Positions 15,495 to 24,510 of a stretch of 64,000 nucleotides of DNA are shown piece after piece. The DNA lies in contig NZ_CP158375.1 in NCBI RefSeq assembly GCF_041021955.1, forward strand, positions 3,894,501 to 3,958,500, in the 5' to 3' direction. Below the pieces are notes generated by a model, which was given only the letters and a program-made list of their open reading frames with translations, did no database searches and was not told the DNA's origin. Source of the DNA: Caulobacter sp. 73W. Lineage in GTDB: Bacteria > Pseudomonadota > Alphaproteobacteria > Caulobacterales > Caulobacteraceae. Position numbers and translations under genes: made by a program. Each line of letters opens with the position of its first letter. Positions within the stretch are counted from its first letter, which is position 1.

Positions 15495-16958
15495 TCAATC
15501 GTTCAACTGCGGCGAATTGGCGTCGGCCTTCACCGCCTGGTAGGCGTCGAGCGCTCGGCGGCGGGCCGCGTCGTGCTCAAGGATACATTTGGGGTAGGTG
15601 TCGCCCAATCGCACCCCCGCCTTGTCCAGAACGGCCTGTGGGGCCATCCAGGGCTCGTGGATGTGCTTGGCGGGCAGGCCGGCCAGCTCTGGAACCCAGC
15701 GACGGATGTAGTCGCCGTCGGCGTCGAACTTCTGCCCCTGGGCGATGGGGTTGAAGATGCGGAAGAACGGCGAGGCGTCGGCCCCGCAGCCGGCGACCCA
15801 CTGCCAGTTGTTGACGTTGTTGGCCATGTCGGCGTCGAGCAGCGTGTCCCAGAACCACGCCTCGCCCTCGCGCCAGTCGATCAGCAGGTGCTTGGTCAGG
15901 AAAGAGGCGGTGATCATCCGCACCCGGTTCTCCATGTAGCCGGTCGCCCACAGCTCCCGCATGCCGGCGTCGACGAAGGGATAGCCGGTGCGGCCGCGCT
16001 TCCAGGCTTCCAGGCCGTGCTTGTCATGCCGCCAGGGCAGATGGTCGAAGGCCGGCTTGAACGGATGCCGCGGCAGATCAGGGCGCGCGTAGAGCAGGCC
16101 GTGGTTGAACTCCCGCCAGCCCAACTCCGACAGGAACTTGTCCACTTGGCTGTCCGAGGCTCCGCGATGGGCCGCGGCGTGGGCGGCCCGCCAGATGGCG
16201 CGAGGGCCGATCTCGCCGAAGTGCAGGTGGGGAGAGAGGCGGGAGGTCGCCTCTCGCGCCGGAAAATCCCGCCCTTCGGCATAGTCGCGCAGGTTCTCGT
16301 CCAGGAAGTCGCTCAGCCGCTCGCTGGCCCCGGCTTCCCCGGGCGTCCAGTCTGAGAAGCCCTTGGACCAGTCGGGTTTGCTTGGGTGTAGATCCCAGTC
16401 CGTGAGCCTGTCGGACGCCGGCCAGCGCGACGGCGCGGGAAGGGCGTCCGGCGCGCGGCGGATGACGTCGATATGGACCTGAGACCGCAGCGCCCGCCAG
16501 AAGGGGGTGTAGACCTTGTAGTGCCCGCCGGTCCCGGTCTTGAGCTCCCACGGCTCGGTCAGGAGGGAGGCGTTGCAGGAGGCGACCGATGTCTCGGCTT
16601 TCTCGAGGTCGGTCTTGATCGCCTTGTCCCGCTTGATGGTGTCCGGATCGTAGAGGCGGTTCCACAGGACGCACTCGGCGCCGGTCTCCTCGACCAACGC
16701 CTTGAGGATTTCGCCCGCCGACCCGCGGCGCAGGATCAGTCGTGATCCGACGGCCTCCAGGTCTTCGCCAAGGGCGCGCAGGGATTTGTCCAGCCACCAC
16801 AAGGACGCGCCGCCCATGGGGCGGACGTCCTTGGTCTCGTCCAGGATATAGACGGGGATCACGGACCCGCCATGCTGGGCGGCCTTGTGAAGGGCTGGAT
16901 TGTCGGCCAGACGCAGGTCTCGGCGGAACCACACGATCACCGGACTTTGCTGCGTCAT
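15495..16958 (-). CDS. phrB: Deoxyribodipyrimidine photo-lyase
   Basis: Light-dependent repair of cyclobutane pyrimidine dimers using FADH and an antenna chromophore. 487 residues from the ATG at 16958, chosen because AAGGGG lies five bases before it; the GTG two codons upstream would abut the ribosome site. N-terminal antenna domain starts VIVWFRRDLRLADNPAL. The C-terminal FAD domain has SRLSPHLHFGEI, then ELGWREFNHGLLY, GRTGYPFVDAGMRELWATGYMENRVRM and the run MANNVNNWQWVAGCGADA with the dimer-contact tryptophan. Divergent from kdsA. Confidence 0.95.
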   Translation of the reverse strand: MTQQSPVIVWFRRDLRLADNPALHKAAQHGGSVIPVYILDETKDVRPMGGASLWWLDKSLRALGEDLEAVGSRLILRRGSAGEILKALVEETGAECVLWNRLYDPDTIKRDKAIKTDLEKAETSVASCNASLLTEPWELKTGTGGHYKVYTPFWRALRSQVHIDVIRRAPDALPAPSRWPASDRLTDWDLHPSKPDWSKGFSDWTPGEAGASERLSDFLDENLRDYAEGRDFPAREATSRLSPHLHFGEIGPRAIWRAAHAAAHRGASDSQVDKFLSELGWREFNHGLLYARPDLPRHPFKPAFDHLPWRHDKHGLEAWKRGRTGYPFVDAGMRELWATGYMENRVRMITASFLTKHLLIDWREGEAWFWDTLLDADMANNVNNWQWVAGCGADASPFFRIFNPIAQGQKFDADGDYIRRWVPELAGLPAKHIHEPWMAPQAVLDKAGVRLGDTYPKCILEHDAARRRALDAYQAVKADANSPQLND

Positions 16959-17022
16959 CGCCACCCCTTTCGCTTGCGCTTACAATTCCTGAGGGCCAAT
17001 TACGTGTCTTCGACCCGTCTGG

Positions 17023-17913
17023 ATGAGGCTTACCTTGACTGAAACGAAATCCGTCCAGCCGAACGCGGTGATCGAGATTAAAACGCCGACGGGCAAGCCT
17101 GTCCGCATCGGTCAGCGCGAGCGCCTGTCGATCATCGCCGGCCCGTGCCAGATGGAAAGCCGTCAGCATGCGCTGGAGACCGCGCACGCCCTGAAGGAGA
17201 TCGCCGGCCGCCTGGGCATCGGCCTGATCTACAAGACCTCCTACGACAAGGCGAACCGCACCTCGGCCAACGCCCAGCGCGGCATCGGGCTGAAGGACAG
17301 CCTGCCGATCTTCGCCGAGATCCGCGAGGTCACCGGCCTGCCTACCCTGACCGACGTGCACGAGACCGAGCATTGCCCGCTGGTCGCCGAGGCCGTCGAC
17401 GTCATCCAGATCCCGGCCTTCCTGTGCCGCCAGACCGACCTGCTGCTGGCCGCCGCCGCGACCGGGCGGGCGATCAACATCAAGAAGGGGCAGTTCCTGG
17501 CCCCGTGGGACATGAAGAACGTCATCGCCAAGGTCACCGGCGCCGGCAATCCGAACGTCATGGCCTGCGAGCGCGGCGCCTCCTTCGGCTACAACACCCT
17601 GGTTTCCGACATGCGCTCCTTGCCGATCATGAGCGAGATCGGCTGCCCCGTGGTTTTCGACGCCACCCACTCGGTCCAGCAGCCCGGCGGGCACGGGACC
17701 AGCTCGGGCGGCCAGCGCGAGTTCGTGCCGGTCCTGGCCCGCGCGGCCGTGGCCATCGGCGTGGCGGCGGTGTTCACGGAGACTCACCCCGATCCGGACA
17801 ATGCGCCGTCGGACGGGCCCAACATGGTGCCGATGAGCCAGTTCGAAGGCCTGATCGCCGAACTGCTGGAATACGACCATCTGGCCAAAAAGCGCCTGGG
17901 AGCGGCCGCATGA
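17023..17913 (+). CDS. kdsA: 3-deoxy-8-phosphooctulonate (Kdo-8-P) synthase
   Basis: Condenses arabinose 5-phosphate with phosphoenolpyruvate for the Kdo part of lipopolysaccharide. 296 residues from the ATG; a TTG at 17035 has the better ribosome site (GAGG seven bases upstream) and would give 292 residues. Family motifs: [35 protein letters not shown], then [26 protein letters not shown], the metal-type [15 protein letters not shown], and [12 protein letters not shown]. Its TGA overlaps the hldD ATG (ATGA), so two LPS-core genes are coupled. Confidence 0.95.
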   Translation: MRLTLTETKSVQPNAVIEIKTPTGKPVRIGQRERLSIIAGPCQMESRQHALETAHALKEIAGRLGIGLIYKTSYDKANRTSANAQRGIGLKDSLPIFAEIREVTGLPTLTDVHETEHCPLVAEAVDVIQIPAFLCRQTDLLLAAAATGRAINIKKGQFLAPWDMKNVIAKVTGAGNPNVMACERGASFGYNTLVSDMRSLPIMSEIGCPVVFDATHSVQQPGGHGTSSGGQREFVPVLARAAVAIGVAAVFTETHPDPDNAPSDGPNMVPMSQFEGLIAELLEYDHLAKKRLGAAA

Positions 17914-18917
17914 GCGCGCCCCGCCGCATCATCTTCGTGACCGGCGGGGCCGGTTTCATCGGCTCCAACATCGTCGGCCGCCTGGCCCAGGATCCGAGCC
18001 TGGACGTGGTGGTCTGCGACCGTCTGCGCGAGGCCGACACCGGCAAGTGGCGCAACATCGCCAAGCACCCGATCGGCGACTTTGTCCATCCCGACAACAT
18101 GTGGGAGTGGCTGGATAAGCGCTGGCGTGACGTCGAGGCGGTGGTCCACATGGGCGCGGTGTCGTCCACGACCGAGCCGGACGCCGACAAGATCATCCAC
18201 GCCAACTTCACCCTGTCGCGCGACCTGTTCCGCTGGTGCGCGGATCACCAGCGGCGGTTCATCTACGCCTCGTCGGCCGCCACCTATGGCGACGGCTCAC
18301 AAGGCTTCGAGGACAAGGACGACTATCAGTCCCTGACCGCCCTGCGGCCGCTGAACACCTATGGTTGGTCCAAGGCGCTGTTCGACCAGTTCGCGGCTCG
18401 CCAGGCGGCCCGCGACTACGCCCCACCCCAGTGGGTCGGACTGAAGTTCTTCAACGTCTACGGGCCGAACGAAGAGCACAAGGGCGGCATGAAGTCGGTG
18501 GTCGCCCAGATCTGGCCGAAGGTTGTTCACGGCGACACGGTGCGGCTCTTCAAGTCGCACAATCCCGACTACGCCGATGGCGGCCAGCTGCGTGATTTCG
18601 TCTATGTTCGCGATGTCGCCGACGTCGTGGAGTGGCTGACACAGAGCCCGCAGGTGAACGGCGTCTACAACCTGGGCTCTGGCCAGGCGCGGTCGTTCAA
18701 GGATCTGGCGGAGGCGACCTTCAAGGCCGCCGGCAAGACGCCGAAGATCGAGTATTTCGACATGCCGCCCGGCCTGCGCGGCAAGTACCAATACTACACC
18801 CAGGCCAGCATGGAGCGGCTGAAGGCGGCGGGTTACGCCAAGCCGTTCAGCACCCTGGAAGAGGGCGTCACCGACTACGTCCAGTCCTACCTCTCGCAGC
18901 CCGATCCCTACGCCTGA
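17910..18917 (+). CDS. hldD: ADP-glyceromanno-heptose 6-epimerase
   Basis: Short-chain dehydrogenase-type epimerase of 335 residues making ADP-L-glycero-D-manno-heptose for the LPS inner core. The Rossmann glycine motif is [10 protein letters not shown] (residues 11-20). Catalytic residues are seen as SSAATYGDG and the Y-x3-K pair in [30 protein letters not shown] and [14 protein letters not shown] are typical of HldD (RfaD). Starts in an ATGA overlap with kdsA. The downstream FAD gene begins six bases after the stop. Confidence 0.95.
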   Translation: MSAPRRIIFVTGGAGFIGSNIVGRLAQDPSLDVVVCDRLREADTGKWRNIAKHPIGDFVHPDNMWEWLDKRWRDVEAVVHMGAVSSTTEPDADKIIHANFTLSRDLFRWCADHQRRFIYASSAATYGDGSQGFEDKDDYQSLTALRPLNTYGWSKALFDQFAARQAARDYAPPQWVGLKFFNVYGPNEEHKGGMKSVVAQIWPKVVHGDTVRLFKSHNPDYADGGQLRDFVYVRDVADVVEWLTQSPQVNGVYNLGSGQARSFKDLAEATFKAAGKTPKIEYFDMPPGLRGKYQYYTQASMERLKAAGYAKPFSTLEEGVTDYVQSYLSQPDPYA

Positions 18918-18923
18918 TCCTCG

Positions 18924-19979
18924 ATGTCCGCGACGCGCGCCCTGAAAACTCGTTGCGTCGTGGTCGGCGGCGGCCCGGCCGGCATGGTTGCGAGCCTTCT
19001 GCTGGCGCGGGCGGGTGTTGAGACCGTCGTGCTGGAGAAGCACGGCGATTTCCTGCGCGACTTCCGCGGCGACACGATCCATCCCTCGACCTTGCAGGTG
19101 ATGGCTGACCTGGGCGTGCTGGAGGAATTCCTGCGGCTGCCGCACCAGAAGGTGGTCGAGCTTTCGGGCGAGTTCGGGAATGAGCGGTTCCGCGTCGCCG
19201 ATTTCGGACATCTGCCGACCGCCGCGAAGTTCCTGGCGATCATGCCCCAGTGGGATTTCCTGAACTTCCTGGCTGAGCAGGCGCAGCGCTATCCAGAGTT
19301 TGGCGTGCGGATGAAGACGCGGGCCGTCGGCTTGATCGAGCGCGACGGCAAGGTGGTCGGCGTGGAGGCGCAGGACGCCGAAGGCCCTCTAACCATCACC
19401 GCCGACCTGATCATCGCCGCCGATGGTCGCGACTCCGTGATCCGCGATCTCAGCGGCCTGCCCAAGCGCGATCTCGGCGCCCCTATGGATGTCTTGTGGA
19501 TGCGCTTGCCTCGCGAGGAGGCGGATGGCGATACGCCGCTGGGCCGGTTCGACGCCGGCCGCATCTTCGTGATGATCCCGCGCGGCGAGTACTATCAGTG
19601 CGGCTATGTCATTCCCAAAGGCGGCTCCGACCAGGTGCGCGCGGCGGGGCTGCCGGCGCTGCAGGCTCAGATCGCCAAGTTGTCGCCGATCCTGGCCGGC
19701 CGCGTCGGCGTGCTGGACGACTGGGAGAAGGTGAAGACGCTCACCGTGACGGTCGATCGGCTGGAACGCTGGTGGCGGCCGGGCCTGCTGTGCATCGGAG
19801 ACAGCGCCCACGCCATGTCGCCCGTGGGCGGCGTGGGGGTGAACCTGGCGATCCAGGACGCGGTCGCCGCGGCCAACATCCTTTCCGGGCCGCTGCGGCA
19901 GGGGCGCCTCCTGGACGCTGACCTGGCGGCGGTGGAGCGCCGCCGGGCGTGGCAGGTCAAGCTGACCCAGGCGATTTAG
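18924..19979 (+). CDS. FAD-dependent monooxygenase (UbiH/PHBH fold), truncated by an amber stop
   Basis: 351 residues as read. FAD motifs are all present: VVVGGGPAGMVASLLLARAG near residue 13, the DG motif AADGRDSVIRDL, and the GD motif CIGDSAHAMSPVGGVGVNLA. Such proteins hydroxylate aromatic or other substrates; the target is not known. The reading frame stops at TAG 19977-19979 after QAI, but continues in the same frame for 60 more codons to a TGA at 20160-20162 that overlaps the next gene's ATG. The short form is therefore probably a recent nonsense product (CAG to TAG is the simplest change). It keeps the FAD and NAD(P)H-contact motifs but loses the C-terminal helices. Confidence 0.8.
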   Translation: MSATRALKTRCVVVGGGPAGMVASLLLARAGVETVVLEKHGDFLRDFRGDTIHPSTLQVMADLGVLEEFLRLPHQKVVELSGEFGNERFRVADFGHLPTAAKFLAIMPQWDFLNFLAEQAQRYPEFGVRMKTRAVGLIERDGKVVGVEAQDAEGPLTITADLIIAADGRDSVIRDLSGLPKRDLGAPMDVLWMRLPREEADGDTPLGRFDAGRIFVMIPRGEYYQCGYVIPKGGSDQVRAAGLPALQAQIAKLSPILAGRVGVLDDWEKVKTLTVTVDRLERWWRPGLLCIGDSAHAMSPVGGVGVNLAIQDAVAAANILSGPLRQGRLLDADLAAVERRRAWQVKLTQAI

Positions 19980-20162
19980 GTGTTCGTCCAGCAGCGCGTG
20001 ATTGCCGCGATTCTGGCGGGCAAGGGCGCGCCGCGCGCCGCTTGGCTCGTGCGATTGATTGACCGTTGCCCCAGGCTGCGCCGGCTTCCGGCCCGCTTCC
20101 TGGGCATGGGCGTGCGGATGGAGCGGGTTCGCTCGCCCGATATTCATGGGCCGACGTCATGA
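19977..20162 (+). pseudogene. Severed C-terminal part of the FAD monooxygenase
   Basis: Sixty codons in the same frame directly after the amber codon (VFVQQRVIAAILAGKG, then PRAAWLVRLIDRCPRLRRLP and a basic end). It looks like the usual C-terminal helix of this FAD family, where QxxIxxIL and an RLP-type segment are common. It has no own ribosome site, although a GTG follows the TAG immediately. Its TGA overlaps the ATG at 20159 of the DUF3089 gene, as expected for an originally intact coupled gene pair. Confidence 0.75.
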
Positions 20163-21286
20163 GCGGGCGCGGCGTGAAGCTGACCGTATTGGCGGGCGTG
20201 ATTCTCGTCCTGGGCCTGCTCGCCTCCGCCGCCTTCGTGTGGCGGGACGACATCCTGCGCACGGGGCTGGACCCGAAGGTTCCCTACCAAACCTACAATC
20301 CGCCCCCCGCGCCGAACTATGCGCAGGCGGACGCCTGGGCGCTGCTTCCGGCCCGCGCCGAAACGCCAGCGGCCGACGCGCCGGCGGCGGACGTCTTCTT
20401 CCTGCACCCGACCACCTATGACGGCGGCGGCGATTGGAACGCGCCAATCAGCAAGGAGCAGTCCAACCAGGCCCTGGCGACGGTCATGCTGCCCAACTAT
20501 GCGGGACCGTTCGAGCGGGTGGGGCGCGTGTTCGCCCCTCGCTACCGGCAGGCCAGCCTCTATACCCGCCTGACCCTGCGCGAGGACGCGCGGGAGGCGC
20601 GGCGCTTCGCCTATCAGGACGCCCGTGCCGCCTTCCGGCGCTATCTGGCAGCCTATGGCGGCGAACGGCCGTTCATCCTGGTCGGGGTGGAGCAGGGCGG
20701 GGAACTGGCCGCGCGTCTTCTGCAGGAAGAGATCGCCCCTGATCCGGTGCTGCGGGCTCGCCTGACGGCGGCCTATCTGCTGCAAACCCTGACGCCGACC
20801 GATCTCTATGGTCCGGGCTCGCTGGTCGGCGCTTGCCAGATGAGGCGGCAAGCCGGCTGCGTCGTCGCCTATACGGCGGTTCCGGCCAATGATCGGGAGG
20901 CGCAGCGCCTGTTGCCGGAGCGGGCTCTGGTCTGGAACAGCGCCGGCGATCTGGTGAATTTGGATGGTCGGCAGGCGCTGTGCGTCAATCCGTTGCTGGG
21001 CGCCCAGACCGACGAGGCGGCGAGCGAGCGGCTGAACCTGGGCGCGGCCAACGCCACGGGATTGGAATGGGGCGTCCGGCCGGCCTTCCTGAAGCGTCAG
21101 GCCGCCGCGCAATGCCAGGCCGGCCTGTTGAAGGTCTCCAAACCGCGCTCGGACGCGTTCAAGAACAGCGGCGGCTGGGCGGATCGCAAGAAGGCTAGCG
21201 GATACAATCTGTTCTACGCCGATCTTGAAGCGGATGCGCAAGGACGGCTGGAAGCCTGGACCTCAGCCCGCCTCGCCCAGCGGTGA
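20159..21286 (+). CDS. DUF3089 family protein, alpha/beta-hydrolase-like, nucleophile Ser replaced
   Basis: 375 residues from the ATG at 20159, which overlaps the TGA of the preceding gene (ATGA). An N-terminal membrane helix (about residues 7-27) suggests export or anchoring. DUF3089 is recognised by DVFFLHPTTYDGGGDWN (residues 78-94), FAPRYRQASLY (125-135) and the strand-elbow-helix FILVGVEQGGELAARLL. In the family the elbow normally reads GHSQG; here it is G176-V-E178-Q-G, so the serine nucleophile is missing. Four or more cysteines lie in the second half. Its last 24 bases overlap convergent recG. Function unknown. Confidence 0.8.
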   Translation: MSGRGVKLTVLAGVILVLGLLASAAFVWRDDILRTGLDPKVPYQTYNPPPAPNYAQADAWALLPARAETPAADAPAADVFFLHPTTYDGGGDWNAPISKEQSNQALATVMLPNYAGPFERVGRVFAPRYRQASLYTRLTLREDAREARRFAYQDARAAFRRYLAAYGGERPFILVGVEQGGELAARLLQEEIAPDPVLRARLTAAYLLQTLTPTDLYGPGSLVGACQMRRQAGCVVAYTAVPANDREAQRLLPERALVWNSAGDLVNLDGRQALCVNPLLGAQTDEAASERLNLGAANATGLEWGVRPAFLKRQAAAQCQAGLLKVSKPRSDAFKNSGGWADRKKASGYNLFYADLEADAQGRLEAWTSARLAQR

Positions 21287-23341
21287 TCCCGCGCGCCAGT
21301 CGAACAGTTCCTGCAGCACCCTGAGCGCTGCGCCCCTTTCGGTGGTCAGCTCCGGGTCGCGCGCCAGGATCAGGCGGGCGTCGTCGGCGGCCACTGCGAT
21401 CAGTTCACGGTGGGCGACAGGGTCGGCCAGGCGATAGGCGGGAAAGCCGCTCTGGCGCAGGCCCAGCGGATCGCCACCGCCGCGCAGCTCCAAGTCCTTC
21501 TCGGCGATCAGGAAGCCGTCGTCCGTCTTGCGCAGGATGTCGAGGCGCGCCTGGGCGGTCTCCGAAAGCGGGGGATCGTAGAGCAGGACGCAGGCGCTTT
21601 CGCGCGCGCCCCGACCCACGCGGCCGCGCAACTGGTGCAACTGAGCCAGGCCGAAGCGTTCGGCCTGTTCGATGACCATGATGCTGGCGTTGGGGACATT
21701 GACCCCGACCTCGACCACGGTGGTGGCGACTAGCACCGACACCTTGCCGGCGGCGAAGGCGGCCATGACCGCGTCCTTGTCGGCGGCAGGCATCTTGCCA
21801 TGTACCAGGCCGACGGAGTCCCCGAGGATGCGGCGCAGGTCTTCCGCCCGACCCTCGGCCGCCTGGAGGTCGATGAGTTCGGACTCCGACACCAGCGGGC
21901 AGATCCAGAAAGCCTGAGCGCCGTCGCGGATGGCGGCTTTCAAGCGATTGACCACGTCGCCGATGCGCGGGGTCGGCACGGCGGCGGTGGCCACGGGCGT
22001 GCGGCCGGGGGGCTTCTCGTCGATGCGCGAGACATCCAGGTCGCCGAAGACCGTCAGCTCCAGCGTGCGGGGGATCGGCGTCGCGGACATGGCCAGCAGA
22101 TGGACGCCGTCGCCCTTGTCCTGCAGCCGGCGACGCTCGCCCACGCCGAAGCGATGCTGCTCGTCGATGACGGCCAGGCCGAGGCTTCGGTACGCCACGT
22201 CGTCCTGGAACAGCGCGTGGGTGCCGACCGCCACGTGCGCCGTACCGTCGAGCAGGGCCAGCAGCTTCTCGGTCCGCACCTTGCCCTTGTCCCGGCCGGT
22301 GAGCAGCAGGACGCGCAGGCCGGCGGCCTCCAGCGGCGAGGCGATGGTCTCGTAGTGCTGGCGGGCGAGGATTTCGGTTGGCGCCATGAGGGCCGACTGC
22401 AGCCCGGCCGCCGCGGCGTCAGCCACGGCCAGCATCGCGACCACGGTCTTGCCGGCGCCGACGTCGCCCTGCAGCAGGCGGCTCATGCGCTCGCCTGACG
22501 CCAGGTCGCCGCCGATGTCGGCCAAGGCGCGCTGCTGCGCCCCGGTCAGGCGGTAGGGCAGGGCGGCCTCGATCTGCTGGGCATGGACGCCGCGGCTGGC
22601 GATCTTCGGCGCGGGGTGCGAGCGGCGGGCCGCCTTGCGCTGAGCCAAGGCCAGCTGATGCGCCAGCAGTTCGTCATATCCCAGGCGCCGGCGCGCACGG
22701 GACAGCGGCGCGAGGTCGGCTTCGGACTGAGGTTCATGAACCCGCTCCAGAGCGTCGCGCCAGGAGGGGAAGGCCTCGCGCGCCAGCCAGGCGGGGTCCT
22801 GCCACTCGGGCAGGTCCGTGGCGCGGCTGAGCGCCTCGTTGGCCAGCTTGCGGATAGCGCGGGAGGCAAGCCCGGCCGTGGCGGGATACACGGGCTCCAG
22901 CTCCGGTATCTCGTCCGCCCGTTCGACGGGAAGGAGATAGTCCGGGTGGGCGATCTGCACCTCGCCGTTGAAGCGTTCGACCTTGCCGCTGACGATGCGC
23001 TGCTCGCCGACGGGGTTCTGCTTCTCCAGCGCATCGCCATAGACCTTGAAGAACACCAGGGTGACGAACCCCGTGCCGTCATAGGCGCGGATGCGCCAGG
23101 GCAGGTTGGGGCGGCCCGGCTTGATGTGGGCGTCGATGGTGACGACCAGGGTCTGGATCTCGCCCTCGGCCACCTTGTCGGCGGTGGTCGGCGTGCGGCG
23201 GATGACCGACTGCGGCGTCAGGAACAGGACGTCGCGGACCAGGGAGCCGGCGACCTTCTCCACCAACGGCGCGACGCGCGGCCCGACGCCCTTCAGCGTG
23301 CCGATCGAAGCAAAGAGCGGGAAGAGAATCTCGGGCCGCAT
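21263..23341 (-). CDS. recG: ATP-dependent DNA helicase RecG
   Basis: Branch-migration helicase that remodels stalled forks and Holliday junctions. 692 residues from the ATG at 23341 (MRPEILFPLFASIGTLKGVG). An N-terminal wedge/OB domain is followed by helicase motifs: Walker A GDVGAGKTVVAM, motif II DEQHRFGVGERRRL, motif III MSATPIPRTLELT, and the C-terminal helicase block HGKMPAADKDAVM, VVEVGVNVPNASIMVIE, and RGRVGRGARES. A further upstream frame is open but reads low-complexity. It is last in a minus-strand run with the EamA transporter gene (32-base gap). Confidence 0.95.
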   Translation of the reverse strand: MRPEILFPLFASIGTLKGVGPRVAPLVEKVAGSLVRDVLFLTPQSVIRRTPTTADKVAEGEIQTLVVTIDAHIKPGRPNLPWRIRAYDGTGFVTLVFFKVYGDALEKQNPVGEQRIVSGKVERFNGEVQIAHPDYLLPVERADEIPELEPVYPATAGLASRAIRKLANEALSRATDLPEWQDPAWLAREAFPSWRDALERVHEPQSEADLAPLSRARRRLGYDELLAHQLALAQRKAARRSHPAPKIASRGVHAQQIEAALPYRLTGAQQRALADIGGDLASGERMSRLLQGDVGAGKTVVAMLAVADAAAAGLQSALMAPTEILARQHYETIASPLEAAGLRVLLLTGRDKGKVRTEKLLALLDGTAHVAVGTHALFQDDVAYRSLGLAVIDEQHRFGVGERRRLQDKGDGVHLLAMSATPIPRTLELTVFGDLDVSRIDEKPPGRTPVATAAVPTPRIGDVVNRLKAAIRDGAQAFWICPLVSESELIDLQAAEGRAEDLRRILGDSVGLVHGKMPAADKDAVMAAFAAGKVSVLVATTVVEVGVNVPNASIMVIEQAERFGLAQLHQLRGRVGRGARESACVLLYDPPLSETAQARLDILRKTDDGFLIAEKDLELRGGGDPLGLRQSGFPAYRLADPVAHRELIAVAADDARLILARDPELTTERGAALRVLQELFDWRAGSPLGEAG

Positions 23342-23373
23342 GGGGGCACGATAGCAAGGCTTGCCGCCCGCCG

Positions 23374-24318
23374 TCAGGCGGGGCGACGCGCCGAGCGGGT
23401 GACCAGCCAGATGCCGCCGCACACCAGGATCAAGGCGGCAAGATTCTTCCAGGCGAAGATCGTCTCATGCAGGAACGCGGCAGACAGGATCACGCCGAAA
23501 ACCGGGATCAGGAAGTTGAACGGAGCGACCAGGCTGACCGGATTGTGCTTCAGCAGCAGGCTCCAGATCGCGAAGGCGGCGGCCGAGAGCGCGCCCAGGT
23601 GGATCAGCAGGAGGGTGGAGCGCCATTCGAAACCGTGGACCTCCCCGCCGACGGCCATGCCGCCCAGAGTGAGGACCAGCCCGCCGATGCCCAGCTGCCA
23701 GCCGGTCATGATCATCGGGTCGAGGTCGCGGGACAGGCGTTTGCCGTAGATCGACGCCCCGGCCAGGATGAAGGCCGAGAAGGCGACGAAGCCCTCGCCG
23801 GTGATCGTGAAGTCGAAGTCGGTCAGGCCGCTGCCCAGGTTCACGGTCAGCACGCCCAGGAAGCCGACCAGGCAGCCCAGCGCCTTGCGCCCGGTCAGCC
23901 GGTCGTTGGCGTAGACGAAGTGAGCGATCAGCACGCCGAAGAACGCGCCCGTGGCGTTCATGATCGAGCTCTTCACGCCCGTCGCATTGGCGACGCCGAT
24001 GTAGAAGAACACATACTGCACCGTCGTCTGCACCAGACCCAGCAGGGTGATCTGGCCGAACTGCCGGCGGGTGAAGCCAAAGATCGGCCGGCGTAGAGCG
24101 ACCGCCACGCCAAGCAGGATCAGACCGGCCAGGACGAAGCGATAGCCGGCGAACACCACCTGGTCGGCCAGGTCGGTGCGGGTGATCTCCAGCAGGCGGT
24201 AGCCGTTCTTGATCGCCGGGTACGAGCTGCCCCACAGCACGCAGCAGAACGCGGCGGCGAGGTAGACGAAGCGGCGATTTGAGAAGAGGTCCGGTTTGAC
24301 GGGCGCGACGGCCGTCAC
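23374..24318 (-). CDS. DMT superfamily (EamA) transporter
   Basis: 314-residue inner-membrane protein with two EamA repeats and about ten hydrophobic helices, starting with FVYLAAAFCCVLWGSSYPAIKNG, the usual first helix of drug/metabolite transporters. The second repeat includes ASIYGKRLSRDLDPMIMTGWQLGIGGLVL and LIPVFGVILSAAFLHE. Substrate unknown; family members export amino acids or metabolites. The start is a GTG that overlaps the TGA of the upstream small gene (GTGA), so the two are coupled. Confidence 0.9.
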   Translation of the reverse strand: MTAVAPVKPDLFSNRRFVYLAAAFCCVLWGSSYPAIKNGYRLLEITRTDLADQVVFAGYRFVLAGLILLGVAVALRRPIFGFTRRQFGQITLLGLVQTTVQYVFFYIGVANATGVKSSIMNATGAFFGVLIAHFVYANDRLTGRKALGCLVGFLGVLTVNLGSGLTDFDFTITGEGFVAFSAFILAGASIYGKRLSRDLDPMIMTGWQLGIGGLVLTLGGMAVGGEVHGFEWRSTLLLIHLGALSAAAFAIWSLLLKHNPVSLVAPFNFLIPVFGVILSAAFLHETIFAWKNLAALILVCGGIWLVTRSARRPA

Positions 24319-24500
24319 CGGCTCATCCAGGGCTTGGACTTGGAAGCGGAGCGCGCGGAGGCCAGCTGCTCGGCCTTGCGCTGGGCGCGGCCGGAGGTGT
24401 GGCCTTCGCCGACTTCGAGGCGTTGCTTCTTGGCGGCGACGAGGGCCGCCATCTTTTCGGCTGGGGTCTTGGCGTCTTCGGACATGATGGGGCGCGCCAT
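24315..24500 (-). CDS. Small conserved-looking hypothetical protein
   Basis: 61 residues, or 56 from an internal ATG at 24485 (MSEDAKTPAEKMAALVAAKK). Highly charged with Lys/Arg/Ala helices and no membrane segment or signal; the end is rich in Ser, Lys and Arg (ARSASKSKPWMSR). Function not recognised. The four-base GTGA overlap with the transporter start and the short gap to trehalase argue that it is a real gene. Neither start has a good ribosome site. Confidence 0.6.
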   Translation of the reverse strand: MARPIMSEDAKTPAEKMAALVAAKKQRLEVGEGHTSGRAQRKAEQLASARSASKSKPWMSR

Positions 24501-24510
24501 AGCACGTTGA

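Noticed and set aside
16078..17880. A 600-codon open frame on the minus strand across phrB and kdsA
   Set aside because: Overlaps two secure genes in other frames and has shadow-like composition.
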